The position numbers were made by a program, and so were the translations under genes. This document shows, piece after piece, positions 44,340-55,606 of a stretch of DNA of 64,000 bases (the first letter of the stretch is position 1; each line of letters begins with the position of its first letter). Where the stretch lies: contig OX579635.1 in the NCBI GenBank assembly GCA_951230915.1, positions 43,710,001-43,774,000 on the forward strand. The letters are read 5' to 3'. The stretch is from Antitrichia curtipendula. Taxonomy: Eukaryota > Streptophyta > Bryopsida > Hypnales > Leucodontaceae. A model generated the notes under the pieces. It did no database searches, was not told the origin of the DNA, and saw only the letters and a list, made by a program, of their open reading frames with translations.

Positions 44340-46181
44340 ACTTTAATCCCTAATGACCCAAGGGAGGTGTACTTTCAAAATGGGCCAAAACTATCAAGGA
44401 CTTGAGCAATTTGTTTGCTCATTTTTTTCTTGATATTGAACTATAGGATCTTGAATTTCACATTTAGAGTGAGAGCTTCAAAAAAATTCAGATTATTTGA
44501 CCGCTTGGTTTAGGAGATATTTATGTTTGAAGTTTTATTTGGATCAATGGAAATACAAGGCAATGCGCTTTGAAGGAGTATAATATCTATGAGGTAATTT
44601 CACCGCTAGGCAAAAAGACCCCTTAGAGTTGGCTGGTACAGAGCAACCATTTTTTTCTTGGCACCATGGGGTTAGATTGCACCATTTCAAAATAATTTTT
44701 TATTTTTCACCAAAAAAAACTAATCTTTTTTTTGGCCAAATTTTTTCCATTTCTGCAAAAAAATGTAGATGAAGTTGCCAAATTTGAATGAAAAGTGCAT
44801 AAATCTGATTGAAAAGTGTTTTTTGGTCCCAAAAATGAATGAATGTAGAAATACAATGCTTCATCAAATTTTAAATGATCACCATCTTGGCACTTTTTCA
44901 AAAAGTAAAATAAAAAGGACAAGGGAGTGTATGGGACTTCTATCCTAGATTGCCTTCTAAGCAATGGACTCCAATAATGTGATTTTTGGTTAATTTTTAT
45001 CTAAATGACTCTAAGTAAAAAGGGGGTTGTCCATCTCACATCCCAAAATAAACCTCCTACAACCCACTATCATCCATTTAAGTACTCCAAAGGATTAGGG
45101 CAACTTTATTTGCAAAAATCTCACTCAAATGTGCAATTTGGGGTTTAAAATGACCTCAATTGAACTCTAATCAAGGATTACAACTCAACATCACTCATTC
45201 AAGCAATCCCTTTTCCACAGGCATGACTTTCCAATTTGCATTTACCACTTAGTTTTCTAAATTCAATACTAGGACACCTCCTTTTAAGCAATTAAGTGGT
45301 ACCTCATTTTTTATCATCTAATTTATCCAATCCTAATTTAGTTCAATATCGCCTCATCCTTGATCTAAATGGAACAAGCTTGATATTTGGCTTGAGGATC
45401 CAACTCCTTTAAAAAGATTCAGCTCAATTGGCTTCACCATTTGTCCACAACCACTCACTAAGTTGGTAGTCTTCCTTGGAGGCGGCAATTGACCTTCTCG
45501 CACTAAATCAAACGTTACGTCTTTGTCCTTTCTTTGAATTGGGCAAGACTTAACTTGTTGAAAAGCTAACTTGCTCATCTCCAATTTCTCAAAATTTCAA
45601 GTCCTTTAGCTTCACCATTCTCCTGCAATCGCCTGCCAAAGTTGGCAATCTTGCTTGGAGGCAGCTATTGACCTTCTACCCTAATCTCTCCTCCAAACTC
45701 TAAATTTCTTCCATGATTTCCAAATTAGCCCTTCATCTAACCTCTAAAGCCTACATTTTTCACCCAATTTTTTTTTACAAACAAGTGAACCTACTCAACA
45801 AATTGTTTGCTTCTAACCCCTAATCCACTGCAATTATCTTCGTAGCATTTTTCCTAACTACTTTCATCCCATTTTAATTTACTGCTAATTCACCAAATCA
45901 GTGAAAAATGCGCTAAATTAGTGTGAAAATTGCACAATATTATTGTAAATGCACTAATTTAGTATTAAATCTCCTAAATTATTATAAAATTCCTATCTTG
46001 ATGTTTCTTTCAATAGTTTAATGTTTCCCTCACTATTTTAGAGTTCTAGTAGTAGTTTGGTTTTATTAACTTTTCTTGTATTTTTTCTTATTTCTTATTT
46101 TTTTGTGGTTTTCAATTGACTTTTAGTTTCATTTCCTACTTCTAATATTTTGTTTTTAATTTATTTTGATATTTTTAATGT

Positions 46182-46231
<50 letters not shown>

Positions 46232-46763
46232 GTTTACAATTTGATTCTAATCCCATTTCCTATCTATAGTATTTTTTTTCATTTTTTGTGTTTGTTATCT
46301 TTTTGGTTTTCTATTTTATTTTTATTTTATTTTTCTACTTAGTAATATTTCATTTCTATTTTACTATCATTCTACCATTAGCCTAATTTGGTTACTCTAT
46401 TAAATCTTGCTTAATGTCTTTCTAGTTTTAACTCCCTAGTTTTCCTCTAGAAATTTTCTTTCATTTACTACTAATGGCATTTTATAGATTTTTGCCTTAA
46501 CCTCCCAACATTTCTATCCCCATGTAATGGAAATCCCCCTATTTAGTAGTTGCAGTTTAATCTAGAGTACTAACATTTCCAAAATTGTAAAAAAAGTCTA
46601 AATTGTTTGTACTTTTAATAATCTAAGAAATGAACCAGTATGGTGGTTCACAATATCCTTGTGAGAATATTTTGAAATAATGTATTTTTTGTGCTCAGTG
46701 AAAGATGAGTGAACTGAGACTTAAGAATATACGTGTCAAATTTGTCAACATTCCTAAGTAGTT
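44340..46763. repeat. Repeat split by about 2 kb of other DNA
   Basis: 44370-44620 matches 36605-36835 (AAAAATTCAGATTATTTGAC, GAAGTTTTATTTGGATCAATG) and the continuation of that repeat (TTTTTTGTGCTCAGTGAAAG, ATATACGTGTCAAATTT) resumes at about 46645-46760. The intervening 44630-46640 holds a dispersed repeat at 44640-44925, a (TA)n tract at 46181-46228 and no gene. Confidence 0.55.
46181..46228. repeat. (TA)n microsatellite
   Basis: Nearly uninterrupted TA units over about 48 bp with one C. Confidence 0.95.
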
Positions 46764-46767
46764 TTAA

Positions 46768-47588
46768 CCCTTAAAGTGCCATTGGCCCTATTGGGGCCAA
46801 AATGCACCCTTGGGTAGGCTCAAACAGTCTCAATGTTCATTGTAATATTTTGAAACTTTTATTGAAGCTTGAAAAATATATAAGCTTCATGGGAATAATT
46901 TTATTTCAATTGGTGCCTGAGAACAAAAGTTATGGCATAGTTAGCTAAAAATGGAAGTTGGTGGGTAGTATAAAAAGAAATCACAAAAAGTATATTTTAT
47001 TTTATTTTATTTTATTCTAAAACATTATATTTTGGTCTACATGTGAAGCTTTGATTCATCTATTTGGACTAGTGATGAGAAAGTTATGGACAATCTTGTT
47101 TTTTGGACGATATAAGCATCTTCTTCAAAAAATAACTTACAAAATTCATTTCAAATGCAAATTTCACATTTATAAAAAATAATTGTTTGACAGGGTTAAA
47201 TATGCTTGCTAGAATAATCTCACCATTGAAATTATTATGTTTCAATTCCATTTTAGAAGTATTAGCAATTTAGTCTTTCTTTGAATCTTAGACTTACTTT
47301 TACTTAACATTTTTTTAAAGAATGAAAATCAAGTGTGTTTTTTTGTTGCATTTTTTGTCTCAAACTTTTAATTCAATTCTTCAACATGATAAATTTTAAA
47401 TTCAAAGTATGCAGTGCCAAAAAATTCCACAAATGGTAGTCAAAGTCATCTAAAATTAGAGGCTAGAATTCTAAAAAAAAAATTTCAACTTTAAATTCTA
47501 ATAATTTTTAATTTGTATGGTCAAACTTCATGAAATTTTTACCACATGATCTAAAACAAGTCAAATACCAGATCCTATAGTTAGATTC
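46768..47588 (+). mobile_element. TTAA-type element family B (copy B2), right end missing
   Basis: TTAA at 46764-46767, start CCCTTAAAGTGCC, interior shared with 9442-10309 (GATGAGAAAGTTATGGACAA, TAAGCATCTTCTT, GATCCTATAGTTA). It stops where another TTAA element starts at 47589. Confidence 0.6.
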
Positions 47589-47592
47589 TTAA

Positions 47593-48112
47593 CCCCTAAA
47601 GGATTAGGATGCATTTTTTGGCAACATAGAAATTGTGGGCAGGTACGTGTAGCTGGAGATGTGCATATTTTAGGTTGAAATTTTAATGGAAGGTGGAGAC
47701 AAGTAATATCTTTTATACGCACAAAGCTTCATGACATTTGGAAATATGAATCAAAAGTTATGGCCTAATATGTTATTTCTTTCCCCGGCCAAGTGGTTCA
47801 AGCAAATAAAAAATAATAACTTTTTTTAGAAAAAAAATTTGAATTTTTTTTTAGAGCTATATACATATACATACATATATATGGAAAGCTTTTAATCATT
47901 CCATTTTGATCAATGAGTCAAAAGTTAGGAGGAGTTTTAGTTTGCAGGCAGTTATAGATTTTTTATTCTAAAAATAAAATTTGAAATCCTTTATCTTACC
48001 CAATTTTTAATATTCTTTGAAAAAAAATAAAATCATATGATGTAGATTGTTCATTACAACATTGTAATCATTGGGATTGACATTTTTCAATTCTATAACT
48101 AAATTCTTAAGA
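47593..48112 (-). mobile_element. Family A element, inverted partial copy (A3)
   Basis: Starts CCCCTAAAGGATTAGG after TTAA at 47589-47592 and follows the reverse complement of the right half of A1/A2 (GGCAGC/GGGCAGG region, CATATATATGGAAAGC, TACAACATTGTAATC, CTAAATTCTTAA). The other half is absent. Confidence 0.6.
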
Positions 48113-51100
48113 GTTGAGTAGTGTTATTGTATTGGACTCAGTCACTATTGTTTGGGCAAATTGTAGCTACAAAAAATTGTTTTTGAAGGCTTTGATCCAT
48201 AGCTTTGGCACAAGGAGGGTCCCAAAATTCTATTGTTTTTTAGATTCACTTGATTATCCTATTGATCATTTAGTGTTTGTATTTCCTAATTTTGAAGAAT
48301 TGTTTTGATTATTCTTGTAAAGGCAATAACAAGTGTAGTAGATTGAAGACACCTCATATATCCTCACTAATATCTCATTGGTTTGTTTGTGACATTTTGG
48401 AGGTAGTCACAAGTGAAATCTACTACTTCTTAAAATATCAAAATGTTTTGGAAAAAGATGGTTTTCCATCAAAAGCCTAAATTTTATTTTCTTCTTACCT
48501 CTTTGTAATACTTAGGGAATTATTTTGTAATATATAATTTGTACGTGCTATAAATATTGCAAGTAGTACAAATAGCTAAGGATCTATTGGACTATGATTT
48601 TGGTTGGCTTAAAGAAGACCAACAATGAATGTGGTGTTTTTATTCTTGCACCTTCTTAATGCATTGACAAGATTGATGGGTTAAATGACTTGAGGTGTAT
48701 GTGGAGATGTTTCAACTTCTCTAAGACATTAGAAGTTGAATAGCCTTTGCTATGAGTACTTTGATTTGACATATACATATCATTGAGGTTAATGTTGGTA
48801 CTTAAAAGAAGCATTACTTATCTAGATTTGGATACTTCTCAATCTAGATCTATTAATAAAAGTAAACTTAAGTGGAAAATTAGTTTGAAGGAGAATCAAA
48901 ATTGTGCCCTGATCCAAGAATGTATCAGCAAAGCTTTGTTTGATTGATATAGTGAGATCTCATGGATCGTGCGTCTTTCATGAGGGTTGCTCTTATGTGA
49001 GCATAGGAGTGTGAGCCCATGAGCCTTGAAAACTACACACCTATGTTTTAGGTGTATATACTATAGAAACCATCTATAATTATAGGATATGTATGTTACA
49101 AATACCTATATTATAGGTGTTTATGATACATACACCTTCTATAGGGTGTGGTATCTATATTATAGGCTCAATCTTCACAAGCTCACATTCTTGGGCTCAA
49201 ATACTAGAATCGTTGTGTCTCTTGGTTGCTTGCTTGGTATTGTCGGAAAGCCCTCGACAAAGAGAGGGGCACAGGCTTTGCTTTGTGATGTTTGGATCTA
49301 TGATGTAAAAGTTACAGAATTTCAAAGTCTTTATGAGTAAAAAATTAGAAAAATAAATTTTCTTTTGATTGTGGCAAAGGCACAAGGATACATTAGTCCA
49401 TACCTTAAGTCAAGTTGTTTGTTTTGTTTGTTTATTATAGTCAGATCTCCTGAATTTTAAGTTCCTTGGTCGCATCTTGGTACCATCAGAAAGTTCTCAG
49501 TGAGCAGGGTGCAAGGGTTTTGTTTGGTGGCATTTGGATCTATGACAAAAAGAAATATTGAATTTCAAAGTTTTTATGAGTTAAAAAATTAGAAAACTAT
49601 TTTTACTTTTGTTTTGATTGTGGTAAGGCATAAGTCGGCACATTGGTATGTAATTTAGACAAGCCTATGACTACCTTGATTAACAATCTAAATATCTTGG
49701 GGCCAACTCCAAGAGGGGCACATATATTTTAGAAGTGCACTTGTTTCATGAATCAAACCCAAGTGAAATTATAATTATCTTGAGGCCAACTCCAAGAGGG
49801 GCATATATATTTTAGAGGTGCACTTGTTTTAGGAATCAAACCCTAGTGAGATTGTAATTTTTGTGAAGTTTTGAAGTTTTTAGTTCTGGAATTACAAAAA
49901 TGCTCATAGAGTGAAGTCATAAACATCCTATGAACAACCCATCGTCACCTTTCTATATGTCCAATGGTACTTAAGTATTTCCCATTCAAAAATTGACACA
50001 ATACTCCTTGTTGGCATTGATTAATGTAATGATTTTGTCAAATAATGAATGGATTAGGATGAGTTTTGGACAAAATTGCGGCCAAAAGTAGGATGATGGA
50101 ATTAGGCAAGTGGAAAAAATAGGCTTACTTACTATATAGGGTAAAGCAAATGCTTGAGGGCCTTTTTGAAAATAAGGTGTCCTAAGCCTTTAGAGCCCAA
50201 AGGCTCATGGCACCTTATTTTCAGAAAGACCCTTGAATGGATTGTCCTACACAGCAAAAGGCTTGTAGCCAAAGGCAAATTTTATAAGGGATAATTATGA
50301 TTATCATATGCCCTTGTTCTGAATGGGAAAGATGAAGCCAAGTCCTTATGTTTACCAATCCTACTCCTTCCATGGGCCCCTCGAGACGTTTGCACAAATT
50401 TCAACCTTTTATCCTATCACAAGCAAGAATTTTGGACCTCTTTCACAACAAATTGGCCCAGCCTCTAGGTGTAAAGCGTCCCTAAGTTCTCTGAGTGATC
50501 TCTTCCTGAAGCATGTCTACGCTTACTGCAAAATCAAGAGGGTGCAATGAGTTCCTGTCCAAGTACGCACATAGCAGGCTCAAAACCTACGTCAGTAAGC
50601 TCCAATTCTTGACGTTACATTCAAAAGCATTTTACAACAATAATCATGGTTCCTTAAGATTCGGTATCCTTTGGCCTTACAACATTCTCGGCCATAATCA
50701 GATGACGGACACCGTTGTTCAACATGCGATGAAAGAAAAGACTCCAGCTCTCCTGATTCTTCAGACTACATCTCAAAGCTACACATGCATCACATACTCC
50801 CAGATAGAAGAATTAAAGAATAGATTTGAGCTCACAAACTCTCTGCTACAGCAAGCATCCACATGAAAAATGAAGTCAACAACAAAAACGAAGATCCAGA
50901 TCGGCCTTAATGAAACAAAAAAAGAAAAGAAAAGAAAAAGAAGATCAGATGACATCAGTGTCCCAGCCCCTCTGCAACCAATTCATAGACGCGAATGCAA
51001 TTCTATAACAGATGACCATTAGACTCCTTCACCTACCTGCAACATCTTCCAAGAAAAATGAACGATTAGAGAACCTCGCAAGTCAAAATTCAAATGTGTC

Positions 51101-51798
51101 TTGTGAATCCAGCCAATTGTGCCTGTTGCAAATCTAGATTGATGAACAGTGACTGACCTTTTGAATGCCTCAACCAGGCTGGGTACAGCCGATTTGCAGT
51201 CATAATCTCAAGCATTCCTGCGGCCAAACCAAAGCTCTGATTGTTTTTGATTGCACTAACACCACGGCCGAGCATGATAAACGAGTAAGGTATCTTACAA
51301 TTTATCTACATAACTGAAACTCCTGGTCTAATAAGTTACAAGGAGGAAGCACAGCAGATTTCAATGAACTTTAAACTACATCCCAATTCCCCAGCACTTC
51401 ATCCCTGTTTGTTTGCCACGAAATTGAAGGCTTAAGCGACAATCTCCACTGCATACTCCACACCAACTTCTTCGTTTTCAATGAATTAAATTTCGTCCAC
51501 AAAGAACAAACCAAAGGTCTGCATGACTCCTCCTATTGCTCAATAACAAGGGTTTGATCCAAGATGTTGAAAGCACTACTCTGACAATGCCATTCATCAA
51601 GATAAGGCAGGAGCTTACAACTTCTAATAGTAACGCTCCATGAAATGGAGTTCAGTCAATTTGTTGGGGAAATCGGAGGAGAGAGAAACACACACCGTAA
51701 TTCTTGATGAATTAGGTTTCAGTGAACTCCATCACATCGCAAAGTGGAGGGACTCTGAAGAGCCCTAAACCCTAATTCATTGCAATAATCGACTCGCC
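48113..51798. other. Gene-free stretch and 3' flank of the TPR gene
   Basis: 49195-49390 and 49440-49640 are diverged tandem copies (GTTTGGATCTATGA, TTTATGAGT(T)AAAAAATTAG). 49690-49780 and 49781-49860 are a second tandem pair (GGCCAACTCCAAGAGGGGCA) inside an inverted family J copy at about 49653-50135. Open frames at 50323-50866 and 51090-51275 are unconvincing and may be 3' UTR of the TPR gene. TAAACCCTAA occurs at about 51765. Confidence 0.4.
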
Positions 51799-52536
51799 CT
51801 ATTGATCACATTGCCACAAGAAGTTGGCATAGCTGGCCAGAATTTCCGTATTGTCACAGGAAGCATGATCCAGCGCCTCTTGATACAACTCCTCCGCCTT
51901 GTCCACATCCCCCAGCGACTTCCATGAAAAAACGGCGAAGTCGGACAAATGCTGCGAATCGTAAGAAACGTTTTGCATTGCCAATTCGAAGCTCCTCGTA
52001 GTCGCCGCACTAGGATTCAAAAACCTCAAACCTCTAGACACTTGTTGTTCAATTTGCGGTTCAAATTGCGGTTGAATTTTGATCTGCAGCTCGGCGTGCG
52101 ATGGAAAATCCTCACGTAAAAAATTGGCCACCGGACACGCCATGGTTAAGCACGACGACAACGTCGAAGCTTCTTCCTCGTACACGGGACGACACCCCTT
52201 CCCACAGCACTCCACTCGGCCAACATCCGCTTCCGCCTCGAACACGTTTGACCAAGAATGCATAGTCGACTCCTCTCTCTCCAGAATTTCATCGGGGCGA
52301 GAGATTGTCGACGTCGACGCAGTTCCACAACGCACTACACTCGCATTTGCAAAGCGCGAGACATCAAACATGCAGGGCGCCTTCTTCCTCCAAAGCGGAC
52401 TCCCAGAGGTGGTCGAAACATCCCCATGATCCTGCTGCAGTATTAATGTCCCTGGTGCCAATTCTCTCTCAACGCCACTCCCTGCTCCTCGCATTGTCCT
52501 TCCTGACGCCATCGCCACCAACCTCGCCACCGCCAT
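51799..52536 (-). CDS. Small tetratricopeptide-repeat (TPR) protein
   Basis: One uninterrupted frame of 245 aa. The first two thirds are low in recognisable structure, with Ser/Thr, Cys and acidic stretches. The C-terminal part carries TPR-type helices: RSFELAMQNVSYDSQHLSDF, then GDVDKAEELYQEALDHASCD followed by TEILASYANFLWQ. The A..Y..FLW pattern at the end is typical of a plant TPR family in which such repeats close the protein, so the stop is likely genuine rather than a truncation. Role probably protein binding; partner unknown. The first in-frame ATG at 52536 is used; an internal Met nine residues on is an alternative. The upstream DNA is G+C-richer than its surroundings, as for a promoter/5' UTR. 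Confidence 0.75.
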   Translation of the reverse strand: MAVARLVAMASGRTMRGAGSGVERELAPGTLILQQDHGDVSTTSGSPLWRKKAPCMFDVSRFANASVVRCGTASTSTISRPDEILEREESTMHSWSNVFEAEADVGRVECCGKGCRPVYEEEASTLSSCLTMACPVANFLREDFPSHAELQIKIQPQFEPQIEQQVSRGLRFLNPSAATTRSFELAMQNVSYDSQHLSDFAVFSWKSLGDVDKAEELYQEALDHASCDNTEILASYANFLWQCDQ

Positions 52537-53117
52537 TGCAACTCACCCCCCTCACAATCACTGCACCCAAACAATTGCGAATCAGCAAACCAACAATTGC
52601 CACAAATTTCCAAATCCACAGTTGTCAGAAATTAAAAAACAGTTGGATCTCGCGGTAAGTTATCTAGACTTTGATTGTCGCGGTGATCCCATGCAAGGTC
52701 ACGTGGAGCAGTGGGTCACATGGGCGCCACGACGAAAGTGGATGGTCCGATCCGGGAGGAGTCAGCAAAGGAAAGAATGCGATGCCGTGGTCGATTCTGC
52801 ATGGAAATTGACAATTGAAGGCTCGAAAGAAGCGCCATGGAGTGAGGGATGCAATGCAGAAACGGAGTTCGGGATCTGATGACCCGAAAATCGACGGATC
52901 TGCACGACAAGAGGGATGGTAAGGGGTCGGTGTGCGAAAGGCAGAGAGGCGGGGATGGTGACTCACGTGCTTCGGGTGTGCCAATTGGACCGTGTGGGGG
53001 ATGGATCCGAGTTGGCGGTTTGTTGGACAAAAGGGCCAAGTGGCGGGAGCATTGAACGAGTCCCACCCCATTTCCGACCACTTAAGCAATTTGGCCCATG
53101 TGCAGCATGGAGAAGGT
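52537..53117. promoter_or_regulatory. 5' flank of the TPR gene
   Basis: A G+C-elevated stretch upstream of the minus-strand start. Frames on both strands (for example 52664-53089 minus) reflect composition; no domain or splice-consistent model was found. No core promoter element stands out. Confidence 0.35.
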
Positions 53118-53695
53118 TGGGGAAATTTTTTCCCATCTACAGAAATACAGATAAAGAGGAGGATTCCATATTTTTTCAGATTTTCAATCTCAAAAACGAA
53201 ATTACCATGAATTTTTTTCGTGAAGATTCTGGTTGTCCCATTCTCAAAATCTAGGCAAACCCATTTCCAACCATAGGATGGTTATGAAACCAATGTAAAT
53301 GATCATTGTGGCTTTTAATGTACATGTTGTGATCATTGTAGGCTTTCAATGTACACCTTGCAAACATTTCTACTACTCTTGTTAGTCATGCTAGATGTGA
53401 ATTGTCACCTACTTGAGAGCTTATCAGAAATGGAGCAGCCTAAGTTATGAGAATGGGATGCTAGTCGGAAATTGGTGATCTCTTTTAACCCTTGAAGGAC
53501 GGACTGGTGACGGTGGAAATCATCCCTTTGGTTACTGTGTGAATAATTTGCTTATAAAAAATGCAAAAGCACTCAATGGAAGTCAAACTATTATCGAAGC
53601 CCCCTCCCCCCCCCCTCCCCCCTTTTCACAACAAAATTTCAAAGATGGATAGTTGCATTTTTGTCCTAATGTTTAAGGGCTAAGGTATGTGAATC
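53118..53695. repeat. Composite repeat: K-like unit followed by family C unit
   Basis: 53118-53470 parallels 22381-22735 (TTGGGGA.ATTTTT, GATCATTGTAGGCTTTCAAT, GAGCAGCCTAA). 53483-53690 (TTAACCCTTGAAGGACGG..., AAGCACTCAATGGAAGTCAA) parallels 22740-23100. A C-run of about 20 bases interrupted by T lies at 53600-53622. Confidence 0.55.
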
Positions 53696-55576
53696 TATAA
53701 TAGACACCAATTACAATTGAGTGCATTTCTATTATTAGATATATATTATTTTAATTAAATCTTATTGGCAATTGATGGAAGATTCAAACGCTTCACATGG
53801 TGCTTTTGTATTTCAAATGATAGGCATATGAGAACAAGTGAAAGAACCCTCACCACTATACAATCTACACAAATAAAACTTCACAATGCACCAAAGATCT
53901 CACCATAATGTACATAGAATGATGCACAAATGGATTATGAAGTTGGAGGGGTGGCTACAAGTAAAATTGAGTACATCACCTGTACTTGTTTCAATGTTTA
54001 TATTTTGGAAGTTCCTATTACTTTGTGAGATTTTGATTTGACACAAAAAACAAGACTACATGTATACACACTTGGATCAATCACTCTAATAGCTTCTGAT
54101 TTAAATCGACACACATTGCTTAGTAACATTGGATTTTACAATTGAGCACTCAATTTTGTTCATTATTGTAAGATTTGATTCCAAACTCAATTTTACTATT
54201 TTTCAATACAAAAACTCAAGTAGGATGTAGACTTGCTACAACAATCTCATTGTTGGGATTGATACACTGTGTTTCAATTTTATTTTAGAAGTATTATCAA
54301 TTAAAAATTTCCTTCCATCTTTTAGTTTATTTAGCAATTTTTTTAAGAATGAACATTATTGAAATTTTTTTTGAATCTTTTTACCTTGATCTTTGGCTCA
54401 ATTCTCTACAATAAAGATTTAAACCTCAAGTCTTTGTAGTGCAAAAAAATTAAGGGGGTTCAGAGTTTAAGAACCTAGTATGGCAAGGTGCAAAAAAGTA
54501 AATTCTTTCTCAATCTTTGAACACTAATATCTCACAATTCATATGGTCAAAGTGTCATACAAGTTTGATGCAAGATCCTATAGTTGAATGTACAAAAAAT
54601 ATTGTTTTTTTTCATCATAAAATTTTGCAGAAGAAATGAAAGATCTTAAGTACTTTTGGTAAAACATAGTCATGAACTTGTAGGGGATAACTAGTATTAG
54701 CAATACCAATTTTTGTAAGTGCAAAATTGCTAAAATTCTAAGCATAAAGAAAAGTCTTATTATTTCTAATCGGATAAATTATTGATGTTAATGTTTTTAT
54801 TTTTATTTTTTAGTTACAAAATAGAATAATGTTACTAGTTTTTCATGGTATTTGAAAAAACGATGTCAAATAAATTAAAAGTAAGTGAATTGTACTAATA
54901 ACGGTGTTGCATTTCTTATTAAGGAAGAGCATGTTGGAAATTTGAATTCATTTCATGGTTAATTCTATCGTACAATCTCTTTAGGGATTATTCTTATTTT
55001 TTTTCAAGAATCATGGAAAATCTCTTGAACAAGGAAATATGGATAAGTTTTTTTTTTTCCATAACTCAAGCCGGGAAGCTGGTTTGCTAAAAGACTGAAA
55101 GAAGTGAGGATGACATGGCCTGTGGGTTTGAATGTAGAAAGGCGGGCAACGGCACCCCGCCCTTGTCGCTCAAGCTTCAGATCACTCGCCGCGACTTTGT
55201 CTCCGATCCAGGTCGATTCCTTTGCACGACCTAGAGTTCGACCGCAGCATCGCCAGATCTACCCACCGATCTTCCAATCTCGCATTCTTCTGAATCACAG
55301 CGCTAGATCTCTCCAGATTTTGCTTCCCGATATCGATTCTTCTGCGATTCAATCCGAGAGTTCCAGCACTCACTCGCATTGCACATGGTATCCACGAAAT
55401 GCCAGTTCCATTCCCAACTCACGCACATCTCATTCCTCGCAATGAAATCCACGATTTCACGGACATCTAGCACAATGCACATGTTGTGAATGGGCGCAAA
55501 CGATGCAAACGAGAGCAGGAACTTCTAGTCTAGTTTGATTCTTGCGAATGAGGGCATCTGCAAGCACTCGCAACTG
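53696..55576. other. Intergenic, then 5' flank of the coiled-coil gene
   Basis: 53700-55080 is AT-rich with no gene seen. 55090-55576 is G+C-richer and probably contains the promoter and 5' UTR; an open frame at 55104-55445 ends well before the gene's start and is out of line with any splice-consistent model. Confidence 0.4.
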
Positions 55577-55606
55577 ATGCACTCTCAAGGGGAGAGGGCC
55601 CTGGCC

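Noticed and set aside
52664..53089. 141-codon minus-strand frame upstream of the TPR gene.
   Set aside because: Overlapping frames on both strands, no domain, no splice-consistent link to the TPR start; best read as promoter or UTR composition.
55104..55445. 113-codon frame before the coiled-coil gene.
   Set aside because: No domain and no splice path into exon 1 that I could find; probably upstream region or 5' UTR.
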